DNA of 50,331 nt from Holophagales bacterium (GTDB lineage: Bacteria > Acidobacteriota > Thermoanaerobaculia > Multivoradales > Multivoraceae): the NCBI GenBank assembly GCA_009837885.1, contig VXSP01000028.1, forward strand, positions 22,243 through 72,573. The letters are read 5' to 3'. Positions 17,500 to 24,737 of this stretch are shown here, in pieces; the stretch's first letter is position 1, and every line of letters starts with the position of its first letter. The translations under genes were made by a program, and so were the position numbers. The notes beneath the pieces are model-generated. The model ran no database searches. It saw only the letters and a list, made by a program, of their open reading frames with translations, and was not told the origin of the DNA.

Positions 17500-17739
17500 T
17501 CAGCCTGAGCGCCGCCGGTCGCCGCGCCGCTGGCGGCGCACCCACTCCGCCGGATCGTCGTCCCAGTCGTGGCCGGTGTCGGAGATGCCGCCAAGCGCCG
17601 CTTCGATGTCGTCCCAGCGCCGTTCGTCGTCGAGTCCCCGTTGGATCAGTTCAGCGATGAAGGCGCTACGCTGCCTGGGGCCGGCACGCCGGTCGAGTTC
17701 GGCCACGAGATCGTCGTCGAGCGCGATGTGCAATCTCAT
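17500..17739 (-). CDS. vapB: Ribbon-helix-helix antitoxin (VapB/CopG-like)
   Basis: A 79-residue protein: MRLHIALDDDLVAELDRRA forms the beta-strand and first helix and RSAFIAELIQRGLDDE the second helix of a ribbon-helix-helix DNA-binding domain. The C-terminal part (DWDDDPAEWVRRQRRG) is the likely toxin-wrapping segment. Such antitoxins repress their own promoter as a complex with the toxin. The ATG at 17739 is only 23 bases from the duplicated barrel-gene fragment, so its promoter must lie within that fragment. Confidence 0.82.
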   Translation of the reverse strand: MRLHIALDDDLVAELDRRAGPRQRSAFIAELIQRGLDDERRWDDIEAALGGISDTGHDWDDDPAEWVRRQRRGDRRRSG

Positions 17740-17762
17740 GGGCCGAAGTTAGCACACAGAAC

Positions 17763-17862
17763 ACCCGTTCAGTCGGACGGAACGACGCCGTTCACGAGCG
17801 ACCTGGGGTTCGACGGCCTCGGGTATGTGGGGGTGTCGGCTGGGTTGCGGTACCGGTTCTGA
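17763..17862 (+). pseudogene. Orphan 3' end of an outer-membrane barrel gene (right direct repeat)
   Basis: The 100 bases ending in TGA at 17860-17862 are 92% identical, without gaps, to the end of the barrel gene at 1713-2639, and encode PVQSDGTTPFTSDLGF through to GLRYRF in the same frame. There is no start or signal peptide, so it is a remnant. Most differences are synonymous, so both copies spent time as working genes before this one was left as a fragment. It marks the right edge of the island. Either it is the native 3' end displaced by an element that brought its own, or it is the last piece of a deleted paralogue. Confidence 0.85.
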
Positions 17863-17894
17863 GACTCCTGCCAGGCGAAAGCCGCTCTCAGCTA

Positions 17895-18626
17895 GTGTCG
17901 CGGGACCACATGCACCAAGCGTCCGTGACCGAAGAGAAGAAAGAAGAGTCTAGAAGCCTCGGCCCGATGGTCCGGCTACTGCTGATCCTGGTCCTCTTCA
18001 GCCGGGCGCTGCAAGCCGATCTCCTCTCCTTCAGGACCCTAGGGGCGACGCTCCTCACAGTGGCATACGTTGGGGCCATCCTGGGCATGGCCGGATTCGT
18101 GGCCGTCCTCTGGAGGAAGGCCCTGAAGGAACCCGACACGGAAGAGCCCTCGCCAGTTTCGGAGGCGCCAAGGCGTGTCCACGGTCTGTTCAGCGAACCG
18201 TGGTACGAGATCCCGGCAGTCTTCTGCATGATCGTCGTCGGTATCAACTACGCCTCCAGTCTGCTCGCCGCGCCGCCCGAGTCCACCATGTCGAGGTGGT
18301 TCGTGGCCCTCCTCGGCTTCAGCGTCCTCGTCGGAGTCATCGGACAGTTCGGAAACGGGAGCAGCCGAAACCAGAGTGGCCGAGGAACCTGGAGAGAGCC
18401 CCGGGACGAACCGCCACCAACAGGCCCTCTCTCCGACCCGGTCTTTCTGGCAACGCTCGTCACTTTCAGCGTGCTCATGCTCGCAAGCGAAGGAGTCGCT
18501 CGCATCGACAGCCAGCCGTCCTCGGTAGCTGCCTGGTTCAGCCTGGTTGCCGCCATTGGCGCGGCCGCCTTCGTCGCCTTCGCCCTGATCTCACGTCTCA
18601 CGCGTAAACCCGAAGCCACCCGATGA
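17895..18626 (+). CDS. Paralogous membrane protein 1 (DPW-motif family)
   Basis: A 243-residue integral membrane protein with about four hydrophobic segments (LLLILVLFSRAL; LLTVAYVGAILGMAGFVAVLW; IPAVFCMIVVGINYASSL; AAWFSLVAAIGAAAFVAFALI). It contains FSEPWYEIPAVFC, a weaker second SDPVFLATLV, and an APPE segment, aligning with three other genes of this operon. I recognise no named family. GTG at 17895 is used; ATG at 17910 in frame would serve as well. The next gene overlaps it by four bases. Confidence 0.7.
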   Translation: MSRDHMHQASVTEEKKEESRSLGPMVRLLLILVLFSRALQADLLSFRTLGATLLTVAYVGAILGMAGFVAVLWRKALKEPDTEEPSPVSEAPRRVHGLFSEPWYEIPAVFCMIVVGINYASSLLAAPPESTMSRWFVALLGFSVLVGVIGQFGNGSSRNQSGRGTWREPRDEPPPTGPLSDPVFLATLVTFSVLMLASEGVARIDSQPSSVAAWFSLVAAIGAAAFVAFALISRLTRKPEATR

Positions 18627-19372
18627 GGTCCCTCGCAAAGAAGTACGACGAGTCCAAGCTCTCGGCCCGAGTGGCCATCCTGATGGGGCTCGTCACGTTC
18701 CAGGTCGCCGACGGCCTGCTGTCGCCGGAGGCCCTGCGTACGTCGCCGCTGGCGCAGTCCTACGCCGTCGCCCTCGCCGTCATGGGACTGGGAGTGCTGG
18801 TGTTCGCGCTTCAGAAGCTGCGTGGCTACCTGAGCGAACCGACGCCGGTAGCGGAGCCCCGAACCGCTCCGGCGTGGCACGAGGCCAGGCTCTTCACTGA
18901 CCCGTGGTACCAGATTCCCGCGATCTACTGCGTCTTCGTTCTCCTCTGTCAACTCGGCATCGACCTGACAGCGAACCCTCCCGCATCCGCCCAGGCGGTT
19001 TGGTTCCTGATCTGCGTAGCAGCGATGTCCGTGGTCGTCCCCATAAGCACCAGCAGGCGCGTGAGCCTCGAAAGGACGCACCTGGAGGCTTCTTCAGAGG
19101 AAGAACAGGACCCGGCGCCGAAAGCCGTCTCGGCCTTCCGCGACCCCTGGTTCGTGGTCCCGGGCGCGGTCCTCGGCGCCGTCGAGATGGCCCGGTTCGG
19201 ACTGGAAGCGATCGAGGCAGACCCCACGTCAGGCGAAGCGACCTGGTGGCTCCTGACGCCACTAATGGGCATGGCGTTCGCAGCGGCCATGCCGCTGGTG
19301 GATCAGTATCGCCGGCGGCGAAAGGAAATGGCGGAGACCGCCGCCCTCCCCCCAGGCCTCCCTGACCCATGA
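18623..19372 (+). CDS. Paralogous membrane protein 2 (DPW-motif family)
   Basis: A 249-residue membrane protein starting KKYDESKLSARVAILMG, with ALRTSPLAQSYAVAL, then FTDPWYQIPAIYCVFVLL and later FRDPWFVVPGAV. The two DPW-x-x-P motifs, each leading into a hydrophobic segment, suggest an internal repeat. It overlaps gene 1 and the following hydrolase by four bases each (ATGA). Close relative of protein 3 at 20293. Function unknown. Confidence 0.75.
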   Translation: MRSLAKKYDESKLSARVAILMGLVTFQVADGLLSPEALRTSPLAQSYAVALAVMGLGVLVFALQKLRGYLSEPTPVAEPRTAPAWHEARLFTDPWYQIPAIYCVFVLLCQLGIDLTANPPASAQAVWFLICVAAMSVVVPISTSRRVSLERTHLEASSEEEQDPAPKAVSAFRDPWFVVPGAVLGAVEMARFGLEAIEADPTSGEATWWLLTPLMGMAFAAAMPLVDQYRRRRKEMAETAALPPGLPDP

Positions 19373-20289
19373 GCCAACCGGAACGTCTGGAAGTGCCGAA
19401 GCCCCTGGCAACGGCCGAGGCTCACATGGCAGATGGCAGCAGCATCGTTCTCAGGCGGCACGGCAACCCCAGGGGCCCCAGGCTCGTCATCAGTCACTGC
19501 AACGGCTTCGCCGCGGACGCTTACTACCCCTTCTGGTCGCTGCTCGCGGACAGGTTCGATGTCGTTCTCTTCGACCTCCGCAATCATGGATGGAACCCGG
19601 TCGGCCGCGGCGAAGATCACCACGTCGGCACTTTCGTCGAGGACCACGCGACGATCGGGCGGGCGATCGATCGCCACTTCGGCGACAAGCCGAAGATCGG
19701 TGTGTTCCACTCGGTCTCGGCCCAGTCGGCGCTCATCCATGCCAGTCGCGAGTCGGCCTACTCGGCCCTGGTCCTGTTCGACCCGGTCGTCTGCCCGCCC
19801 GGCTGCCGGCCCGAGGATGTCGAGAAGGTGGACAAAGTGCTCGGCCAACTGGGCCAGGCCGCCCTGAAACGGCGCGAACGCTTCGCGAGCCTCGAGGAGT
19901 TCATGGAGCGCGTCCTTCGCTCGCCCGGGTTCCAGCTTCTCTGCCCGGGAGCGCCCGAACTCATCGCGCAAGCCACGCTGCGGCCGGCCGCGAACGGCGA
20001 CGGATACGAACTGTGCTGCCCGCGAGAGTACGAAGCGAGGGTCTCGCTGGAGGGGCCCCGATGGGCAAGAGCAGCGGATCTGAGCCGCGTCTCGTGTCCT
20101 GTGAAGATCGTCGGCTCCGACCCCACGGTGCCTTTCTCGTTTCTCCCCACGGTGGACCTCAGGGAGATCCTGGCCCTCGACTACGACTTCGTGCCGGACA
20201 CGACGCACTTGCTCCAGCTTGAGCAGCCGGCAGAGTGCGTCGCGGCGATGATGCCGTTCGTGGAGCGATGCGTCACAGAGGCTTTCTGA
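19369..20289 (+). CDS. Alpha/beta hydrolase
   Basis: A 306-residue alpha/beta hydrolase without a signal peptide. Oxyanion region ISHCNGFAADAYYPFW (41-56), the strand FDVVLFDLRNHGWNP, nucleophile elbow GVFHSVSAQSA with Ser115, LVLFDPVV, and a catalytic-His segment DTTHLLQLEQP near the C-terminus. The elbow departs from GxSxG: His precedes and Ser, not Gly, lies two after the nucleophile. The substrate is unknown. Embedded in the operon of membrane paralogues with overlap upstream and a 3-base gap downstream, it probably acts with them at the inner membrane. Confidence 0.82.
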   Translation: MSQPERLEVPKPLATAEAHMADGSSIVLRRHGNPRGPRLVISHCNGFAADAYYPFWSLLADRFDVVLFDLRNHGWNPVGRGEDHHVGTFVEDHATIGRAIDRHFGDKPKIGVFHSVSAQSALIHASRESAYSALVLFDPVVCPPGCRPEDVEKVDKVLGQLGQAALKRRERFASLEEFMERVLRSPGFQLLCPGAPELIAQATLRPAANGDGYELCCPREYEARVSLEGPRWARAADLSRVSCPVKIVGSDPTVPFSFLPTVDLREILALDYDFVPDTTHLLQLEQPAECVAAMMPFVERCVTEAF

Positions 20290-20292
20290 CCG

Positions 20293-21060
20293 ATGACTGA
20301 GAGTAAGGAGAAGTACGACGAGTCCAAGCCGGGCCCCAGACTCATCGTGCTGATGGGGCTACTCATCACCGGCGGCGACACCGGTCTCCTGAGCATCGAT
20401 GCGCTCCGCACCTCGCCTCTCTCGATGGTCTACGCGGTCGCGCTGACGACGGCCGCGGTCGCGACGCTGGTCGCCCTCCGTCGCGGTTCCCGGGATGACA
20501 CTTCACCGGAAGCAGAAGCGCCACGAACCGGTCCCGTGTGGCACGAGTCGACACTGTTCACCGACCCCTGGTACCAGGTTCCCGCGATCTTCTGCGTGTT
20601 CATCCTGTTCTCGAGGTTCGTCCTGAACCTGGTCGCCGAGCCGCCGAGAACCGACCAGGCCGTGTGGTTCCTGGCGGGACTGGGGATCGCGACTCTCGCA
20701 ACTGCCTTCGGGCTGATTGGTCCCGCCGCCTCGAAGAAGCGGCCGAAGGACGAGCCGATGAACCCAGAGGAGGCGGCCACTTCGGGCGAGGAAGAGTCGG
20801 CCGTCGGAGCCGCGCTTCGTGATCCCTGGTTCAGTGTGCCCGCTGGCTCGATCGGCTTGCTGCACGTCGCCCAAGCCGGATTGGAGCAGATCGAGGAGGA
20901 CCCGGGCTCGCCCTGGGCCATCGTGTGGCTTCTCTTCCCCGTTGTGGGCCTAACAGCGGGCCTGGTGAGTTCCGCGGTTTCACGGAGCCGGAGGAGGCGA
21001 AAGGAAGCTGCAGTGGTCGTGAATGCCGAAGCGGAGCGCCACCAGCAAGACAATGGGTGA
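20293..21060 (+). CDS. Paralogous membrane protein 3 (DPW-motif family)
   Basis: A 255-residue membrane protein. EKYDESKPGPRLIVLMGLL, DALRTSPLSMVYAVAL, FTDPWYQVPAIFCVFILF and LRDPWFSVPAGS match protein 2 position by position. The C-terminus is basic (SRSRRRRKEA) and so probably cytoplasmic. It begins three bases after the hydrolase stop and overlaps the RDD gene by eight bases. No named family recognised. Confidence 0.75.
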   Translation: MTESKEKYDESKPGPRLIVLMGLLITGGDTGLLSIDALRTSPLSMVYAVALTTAAVATLVALRRGSRDDTSPEAEAPRTGPVWHESTLFTDPWYQVPAIFCVFILFSRFVLNLVAEPPRTDQAVWFLAGLGIATLATAFGLIGPAASKKRPKDEPMNPEEAATSGEEESAVGAALRDPWFSVPAGSIGLLHVAQAGLEQIEEDPGSPWAIVWLLFPVVGLTAGLVSSAVSRSRRRRKEAAVVVNAEAERHQQDNG

Positions 21061-21502
21061 CCCGGGGCAGATCGGCACCCGCTGGGTGACCTACGCAGGC
21101 TTCTGGGTTCGCGTCGGCGCGACACTCATCGACAGTCTGGTCATCTGGCCCTTTCTCGTCGCCTTCGACTATCTGACCTTCGGAGACCCGTTCCCACCAG
21201 AGCCGGCGAGGATCACACCGGCCTTTGCCACCTCGTCGCTCGTCGCAATCGCCGCCTACTGGCTGTACAGCGCTCTGATGGAATCCTCGCGCAGGCAGGC
21301 CACTCTCGGAAAGATGCTCCTGCGCCTCCAGGTAACGGACCTGGAAGGCAATCGAATCAGCTTCGGCGTCGCCACCGGCAGGCACTTCACCGAGTACCTG
21401 GGCGCCTTGGCCCTCGGACTGGGCTACATCATGAACATCTTCACCGACAAGAGACAGTGCTTCCACGACAAAGTCGCCCGGACGCTGGTGTTGGAGCGAT
21501 GA
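21053..21502 (+). CDS. RDD-family membrane protein
   Basis: A 149-residue RDD protein: YAGFWVRVGATLIDSLVIWP (first helix with the Arg and Asp of the family name), RQATLGKMLLRLQVTD after the second helix, and FGVATGRHFTEYLGALALG leading into the third. RDD proteins are small three-helix membrane proteins, some implicated in ion exchange, mostly uncharacterised. ATG at 21053 is chosen since homology begins shortly after; it overlaps the previous gene by eight bases and the next as ATGA. Confidence 0.85.
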   Translation: MGDPGQIGTRWVTYAGFWVRVGATLIDSLVIWPFLVAFDYLTFGDPFPPEPARITPAFATSSLVAIAAYWLYSALMESSRRQATLGKMLLRLQVTDLEGNRISFGVATGRHFTEYLGALALGLGYIMNIFTDKRQCFHDKVARTLVLER

Positions 21503-22269
21503 CCAACGACGACAGGAAACCGGGCGACGACTCCGGGCTCGGCCCTCGAGCCCTGCTGATCTTCATGCTCTTTGCGGCAGGCGTCGGTCCGGACGCTCCG
21601 CTCGAGAACATCCGCACGTCGATCCTGGCCATGTCCTACGCTGCCTGTCTCGTCCTCATGGTCGTGGCCACGCTCCGGGCGATGGGACTTCAGTGGGCCA
21701 ACCGGCCACCCGCGGCCGAACCGGCCGCGACGCCGGCTCCCGACTGGCACGCATACCGCACCTTCACGGATCCGCTGTTCCAGGTTCCGGCCATCTTCTG
21801 CGTGATCCTGTACGCCATCGACCTGACCGCCGACCTGATGGCGGAGCCTCCAGAGACCGAAGCGGCAGTATGGTTTCTGGCCGTCATCGCCGGCCTCGCC
21901 TTCGCAGCCGTCGGCGGCACGCTGTGGCGTGCAAGCCGACCGGACGACGCCGTGAGCGCGGACTCCGTCGCAGAACTCCTTGAGGTGCATCGCACCGAAC
22001 AGCGGCGCACACCTGCTCTACGTGATCCGTGGTTCGCGGTGCCCGCGACGGCCGCACCGTTCCTCCTGGTGATCAGGCCAGGCCTTCGGGACATCGAAGA
22101 GGGCCCGCCCTATCTAGTCTCTGCTCCGTTCGTGATCGGCGCACTCGTCGTGGTAGTGGCGCTGATCGCCTTCTCGGCGGTCCGCGAGCGCCGCAAACGA
22201 GCCCGCGCGTCCGCAGCGGTTGACCAGCAGTCGGTGGGTGTTACGAGAGAGGATGGCGGCGCGTCGTAG
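21499..22269 (+). CDS. Paralogous membrane protein 4 (DPW-motif family)
   Basis: A 256-residue membrane protein, the most diverged of the four: IRTSILAMSYAACLVLMV, FTDPLFQVPAIFCVILY, AEPPETEAAVWFLAVI and LRDPWFAVPATAAPF. ATG at 21499 overlaps the RDD stop (ATGA). The C-terminus is basic then acidic. Last gene of the operon; a shortened copy of the dispersed repeat lies a few bases past the stop. Confidence 0.72.
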   Translation: MTNDDRKPGDDSGLGPRALLIFMLFAAGVGPDAPLENIRTSILAMSYAACLVLMVVATLRAMGLQWANRPPAAEPAATPAPDWHAYRTFTDPLFQVPAIFCVILYAIDLTADLMAEPPETEAAVWFLAVIAGLAFAAVGGTLWRASRPDDAVSADSVAELLEVHRTEQRRTPALRDPWFAVPATAAPFLLVIRPGLRDIEEGPPYLVSAPFVIGALVVVVALIAFSAVRERRKRARASAAVDQQSVGVTREDGGAS

Positions 22270-22275
22270 CGCGGG

Positions 22276-22295
22276 CGGATGCCGGCCGGCGCACC
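22276..22295 (+). repeat. Dispersed palindromic repeat, shortened copy
   Basis: CGGATGCC and CCGGCGCACC of the repeat seen at 24657-24697 are joined after loss of about eight central bases. It fills the 36-base gap between two convergent genes and could mark their transcript ends. Confidence 0.5.
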
Positions 22296-22305
22296 GACAA
22301 TCGGC

Positions 22306-23646
22306 CTACTCCGCCAAGAGCGAGGCCCGGACGATCTCCCGGTCGTTGCGATGCACGATGTGGCCGTTCGCGTAGGCGGGGTGGACCCAGAGGAGCTTGC
22401 CGAGTTCGCGGCGGATGCGGACGCTACGGGTGGTCGGTTCGAGCAGACGGGTCCGGTCGATCTCTTCGTAGCCGTCGCGGCTCAGGCGGGCGATCATCAG
22501 TTCGCCGCGGTCGTTGCTGATGAAGTAGCGGTCGCCGTTCCGGACCAGGAACGCGGTGGCGATACGGGCGTCCTCGCTGGGCTCGAAGGTCGCCCAGACC
22601 TCCCTGCCGGTGGCGCGGTCGATGGCTCGCAGCGCGCCCTGGCCGCCGATGCCGTAGATCATGTCGCCGTCGAAGGCAGGCGTGGAGTTGAAGGCGTGCA
22701 GACCGTCGAGGTCCTCCTTGCTGCTGCTCTTGCCCTTCCAGACGATTCTGGCCTCGGGCTTGCCGCCTGACGCGGCGGCGACCTCGATCAGCGTCGAGCC
22801 GTGCGAGGCGGACGACACGAGGAGCTGGTTTCCGTCCTGGATCGGCGTGGCGATCGTCTGCCCGTACTCCACCTCGTAGGGGAACTGCCAGAACACCTCG
22901 CCGCCGTCCGGGTCGAGGCCGGCGATGCCCTTCGGGTGCCAGACGATGAGGTGCCGCCGGCCGCCGAGTTCGTAGATGACCGGCGGGTTGTAGCCGGGCT
23001 CGTTGCCTACTTCCATCGAGCGCCAGATTTCATCGCCGCTCTCCCGGTCGAACGCCACGACCATGGCGTCGGGTTCACCGCCGACCAGGGTGATGATCTG
23101 CCGGCCATCCACCAGCGGCGCGCCCACGAAACCCCAGGCCTGCACCGGCGCCTCGTAGTCCGCCACCAGGTCGTGCCGCCAGAGCACGCGGCCGTCCTCG
23201 ACAGAGAGCGCCGCCAGGTAGCCGGCCGAGCCGAGCACGTAGACGCGGTCGCCGTCGACCGTCGGTGTGGCCCGCGGACCGTTCGAGTAGGCCGGCATGA
23301 GGCCGGCGAGATCGGTCTCCCAAGCGTGCTGCCAGAGCTGCTTGCCGGTCGCTTCGTCCAGCACGAGCAAGCGTTCCCGGCCCCGGTTGCCCGGCAGGCG
23401 TTCGAAGTCGGTCGCGAACACGCGTCCGCCGGCTACCGCCGGGCCGCCGTAGCCCGGGCCGATCGGCATCCGCCAGACGAAGCGAAGGCCGTCTTCGGGA
23501 AAGCGCTCGAGGATGCCGTCCTCGTGCCAGACGCCGCGGCGTTCGTCGCCCCGCCACTGCGGCCAGTCGTCGGCGTGGGCCGGGTATGGCGTGAAGGCGA
23601 CCGTAAATGCAGCGATCAGCGCTGCCGTTCTCATGGGGCGAAGCAT
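22306..23646 (-). CDS. Secreted PQQ-type beta-propeller protein
   Basis: A 446-residue protein with a signal peptide (AALIAAFTVAFTPYPAHA, cleavage before DDWPQWRGD). WPQWRG is the usual start of mature outer-membrane-biogenesis-like/PQQ-like propellers of environmental bacteria. Blade motifs recur: LLVLDEATGKQLWQ, LAALSVEDGRVLWRH, VAFDRESGDEIWR, AGLDPDGGEVFWQ, RAIDRATGREVWA. These are usually periplasmic, with no visible dehydrogenase partner here. The frame continues upstream across a palindromic repeat, so the start is placed at ATG 23646 (ATG 23634 also possible). Confidence 0.82.
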   Translation of the reverse strand: MLRPMRTAALIAAFTVAFTPYPAHADDWPQWRGDERRGVWHEDGILERFPEDGLRFVWRMPIGPGYGGPAVAGGRVFATDFERLPGNRGRERLLVLDEATGKQLWQHAWETDLAGLMPAYSNGPRATPTVDGDRVYVLGSAGYLAALSVEDGRVLWRHDLVADYEAPVQAWGFVGAPLVDGRQIITLVGGEPDAMVVAFDRESGDEIWRSMEVGNEPGYNPPVIYELGGRRHLIVWHPKGIAGLDPDGGEVFWQFPYEVEYGQTIATPIQDGNQLLVSSASHGSTLIEVAAASGGKPEARIVWKGKSSSKEDLDGLHAFNSTPAFDGDMIYGIGGQGALRAIDRATGREVWATFEPSEDARIATAFLVRNGDRYFISNDRGELMIARLSRDGYEEIDRTRLLEPTTRSVRIRRELGKLLWVHPAYANGHIVHRNDREIVRASLLAE

Positions 23647-23667
23647 AGCCGTGGGGAGCGGCCGGAG

Positions 23668-23684
23668 CCGGCGCTTCGCGCCGG
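23668..23684. repeat. GC hairpin with a TTC loop
   Basis: CCGGCGC, TTC, GCGCCGG is a perfect seven-base-pair palindrome directly before repeat copy 3, in the divergent spacer between the propeller and lipoprotein genes. It may be part of a longer composite repeat. Confidence 0.55.
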
Positions 23685-23716
23685 ATGCCGGCGAGGACGC
23701 CGGCGCACCCAGTGTG
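23681..23716 (+). repeat. Dispersed palindromic repeat, copy 3
   Basis: It matches 24661-24696 with one difference in the core (GAGGAC for GGGGAC). Placed in the spacer between two divergent genes, about 75 bases upstream of the lipoprotein start. Confidence 0.75.
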
Positions 23717-23789
23717 GAGCCGCCGTCAGCCACCGCGACGTCGTGTCCCACTGTCACGTTCCCGCGGAGTGCGGTAGTTTTCCGCCGCA

Positions 23790-24185
23790 ATGCGCCGCCT
23801 GCTTCTACCGCTGATCGTCGCCGCACTGGTGCCCGTCTCGTGCGGCTCTCCGCCCCACGTCAGCGCCGACCTCGTCTACCGGCACAGCCTCGACTTCCCG
23901 TCACCGCAGCGCCTGCGCCAGGGGTGGACCCGGGTCTGGGTCGGCAGGGAGCTGGAGCGCGTGGACACGCTCATCCATCGCGTCATCGTGATCCCTGAGT
24001 TCGCCGGCGACCTGATGATCATGCCCGGCCGCCAGAGAGAGCGCATGACGGCGGAGATCGCCTGTCCGCCGCTCGACCATCCGGTCTGGGAGGAGCTGAC
24101 CCGCGGCCAGGACATCGAGATCGACCTGGAGACGGCGGACCGGGGCCGGTTCACGACGGTGTCGTGCCGGGGCGGGCTGAGGTAG
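23790..24185 (+). CDS. Putative lipoprotein
   Basis: A 131-residue protein with a lipoprotein-type signal: MRRLLLPLIVAALVPVSC, with Cys18 as the lipidation site followed by Gly-Ser. The mature part (110 residues) has no recognised domain; it contains HRVIVIPEFAGDLMIMP and ends in two short strands. Ser at +3 suggests outer-membrane sorting if Lol rules apply. It converges on arfB with four bases between stops. Confidence 0.65.
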   Translation: MRRLLLPLIVAALVPVSCGSPPHVSADLVYRHSLDFPSPQRLRQGWTRVWVGRELERVDTLIHRVIVIPEFAGDLMIMPGRQRERMTAEIACPPLDHPVWEELTRGQDIEIDLETADRGRFTTVSCRGGLR

Positions 24186-24189
24186 AACC

Positions 24190-24612
24190 TCAGTCGTCCG
24201 CGCCGACCGGGCCGCGCAGCCGCTTCGTTGCGCCGCGTTGTCTCTTGGCCTCCAGCCGTCTCGTCCGGGCGCGGGCGGTCGGTCGCGTGGCCACGCGTGG
24301 CCGAGGCTCGACGCCAGCTTCCTCGATCAGCGCCGCAAGCCTCGTCAGCGCCGCGTCACGGTTGCGGGCCTGCGTGCGGTGCGTGTCGCAGAAGACGACG
24401 ATCTCTCCGGCAACGGTGAGGCGCTTCCCGGCCAGCGCCTCCAGCCGACGCCGTAACGGGCCTTCTATGCCGGCCGCGTCGAGGTTGAGGCGACACTGCG
24501 CTGCCGTCGCCACCTTGTTCACGTTCTGGCCGCCCGGGCCCGAAGCGCGGACGAACTTGAAGGTGAGCGCCCGTTCGGGGATTGTGAAGCCGCCGATGTC
24601 GATCGTGGCCAT
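24190..24612 (-). CDS. arfB: Alternative ribosome-rescue peptidyl-tRNA hydrolase ArfB
   Basis: A 140-residue GGQ protein: FKFVRASGPGGQNVNKVAT (18-36) contains the catalytic GGQ that releases peptide from peptidyl-tRNA. The basic C-terminal tail (RARTRRLEAKRQRGATKRLRG) is the ArfB feature that inserts into the empty mRNA channel of stalled ribosomes; its length of 140 fits ArfB, not release factors RF1/RF2. Start ATG at 24612. Confidence 0.9.
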   Translation of the reverse strand: MATIDIGGFTIPERALTFKFVRASGPGGQNVNKVATAAQCRLNLDAAGIEGPLRRRLEALAGKRLTVAGEIVVFCDTHRTQARNRDAALTRLAALIEEAGVEPRPRVATRPTARARTRRLEAKRQRGATKRLRGPVGADD

Positions 24613-24656
24613 GCACCTATGGTGGCAGATACGTGACGGGCTGGCCGCTTCGCGGC

Positions 24657-24697
24657 TCGCCCGGATGCCGGCGGGGACGCCGGCGCACCCAGTGTGT
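24657..24697 (+). repeat. Dispersed palindromic repeat, copy 4, with a duplicated end
   Basis: The first 38 bases are identical to the reverse complement of 67-104. The end motif CACCCAGTGTGT (24686-24697) recurs at 24716-24727, 30 bases on. It fills the 125-base spacer between arfB and the ABC permease stop. Confidence 0.75.
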
Positions 24698-24737
24698 GGC
24701 CACGACGCCCAATGTCACCCAGTGTGTAGCGGCCGTG

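Noticed and set aside
2540..17863. The two barrel-gene ends as a simple target-site duplication of a transposon
   Set aside because: They are 100 bases long and differ at 8 sites, mostly silent; a recent target duplication would be short and identical.
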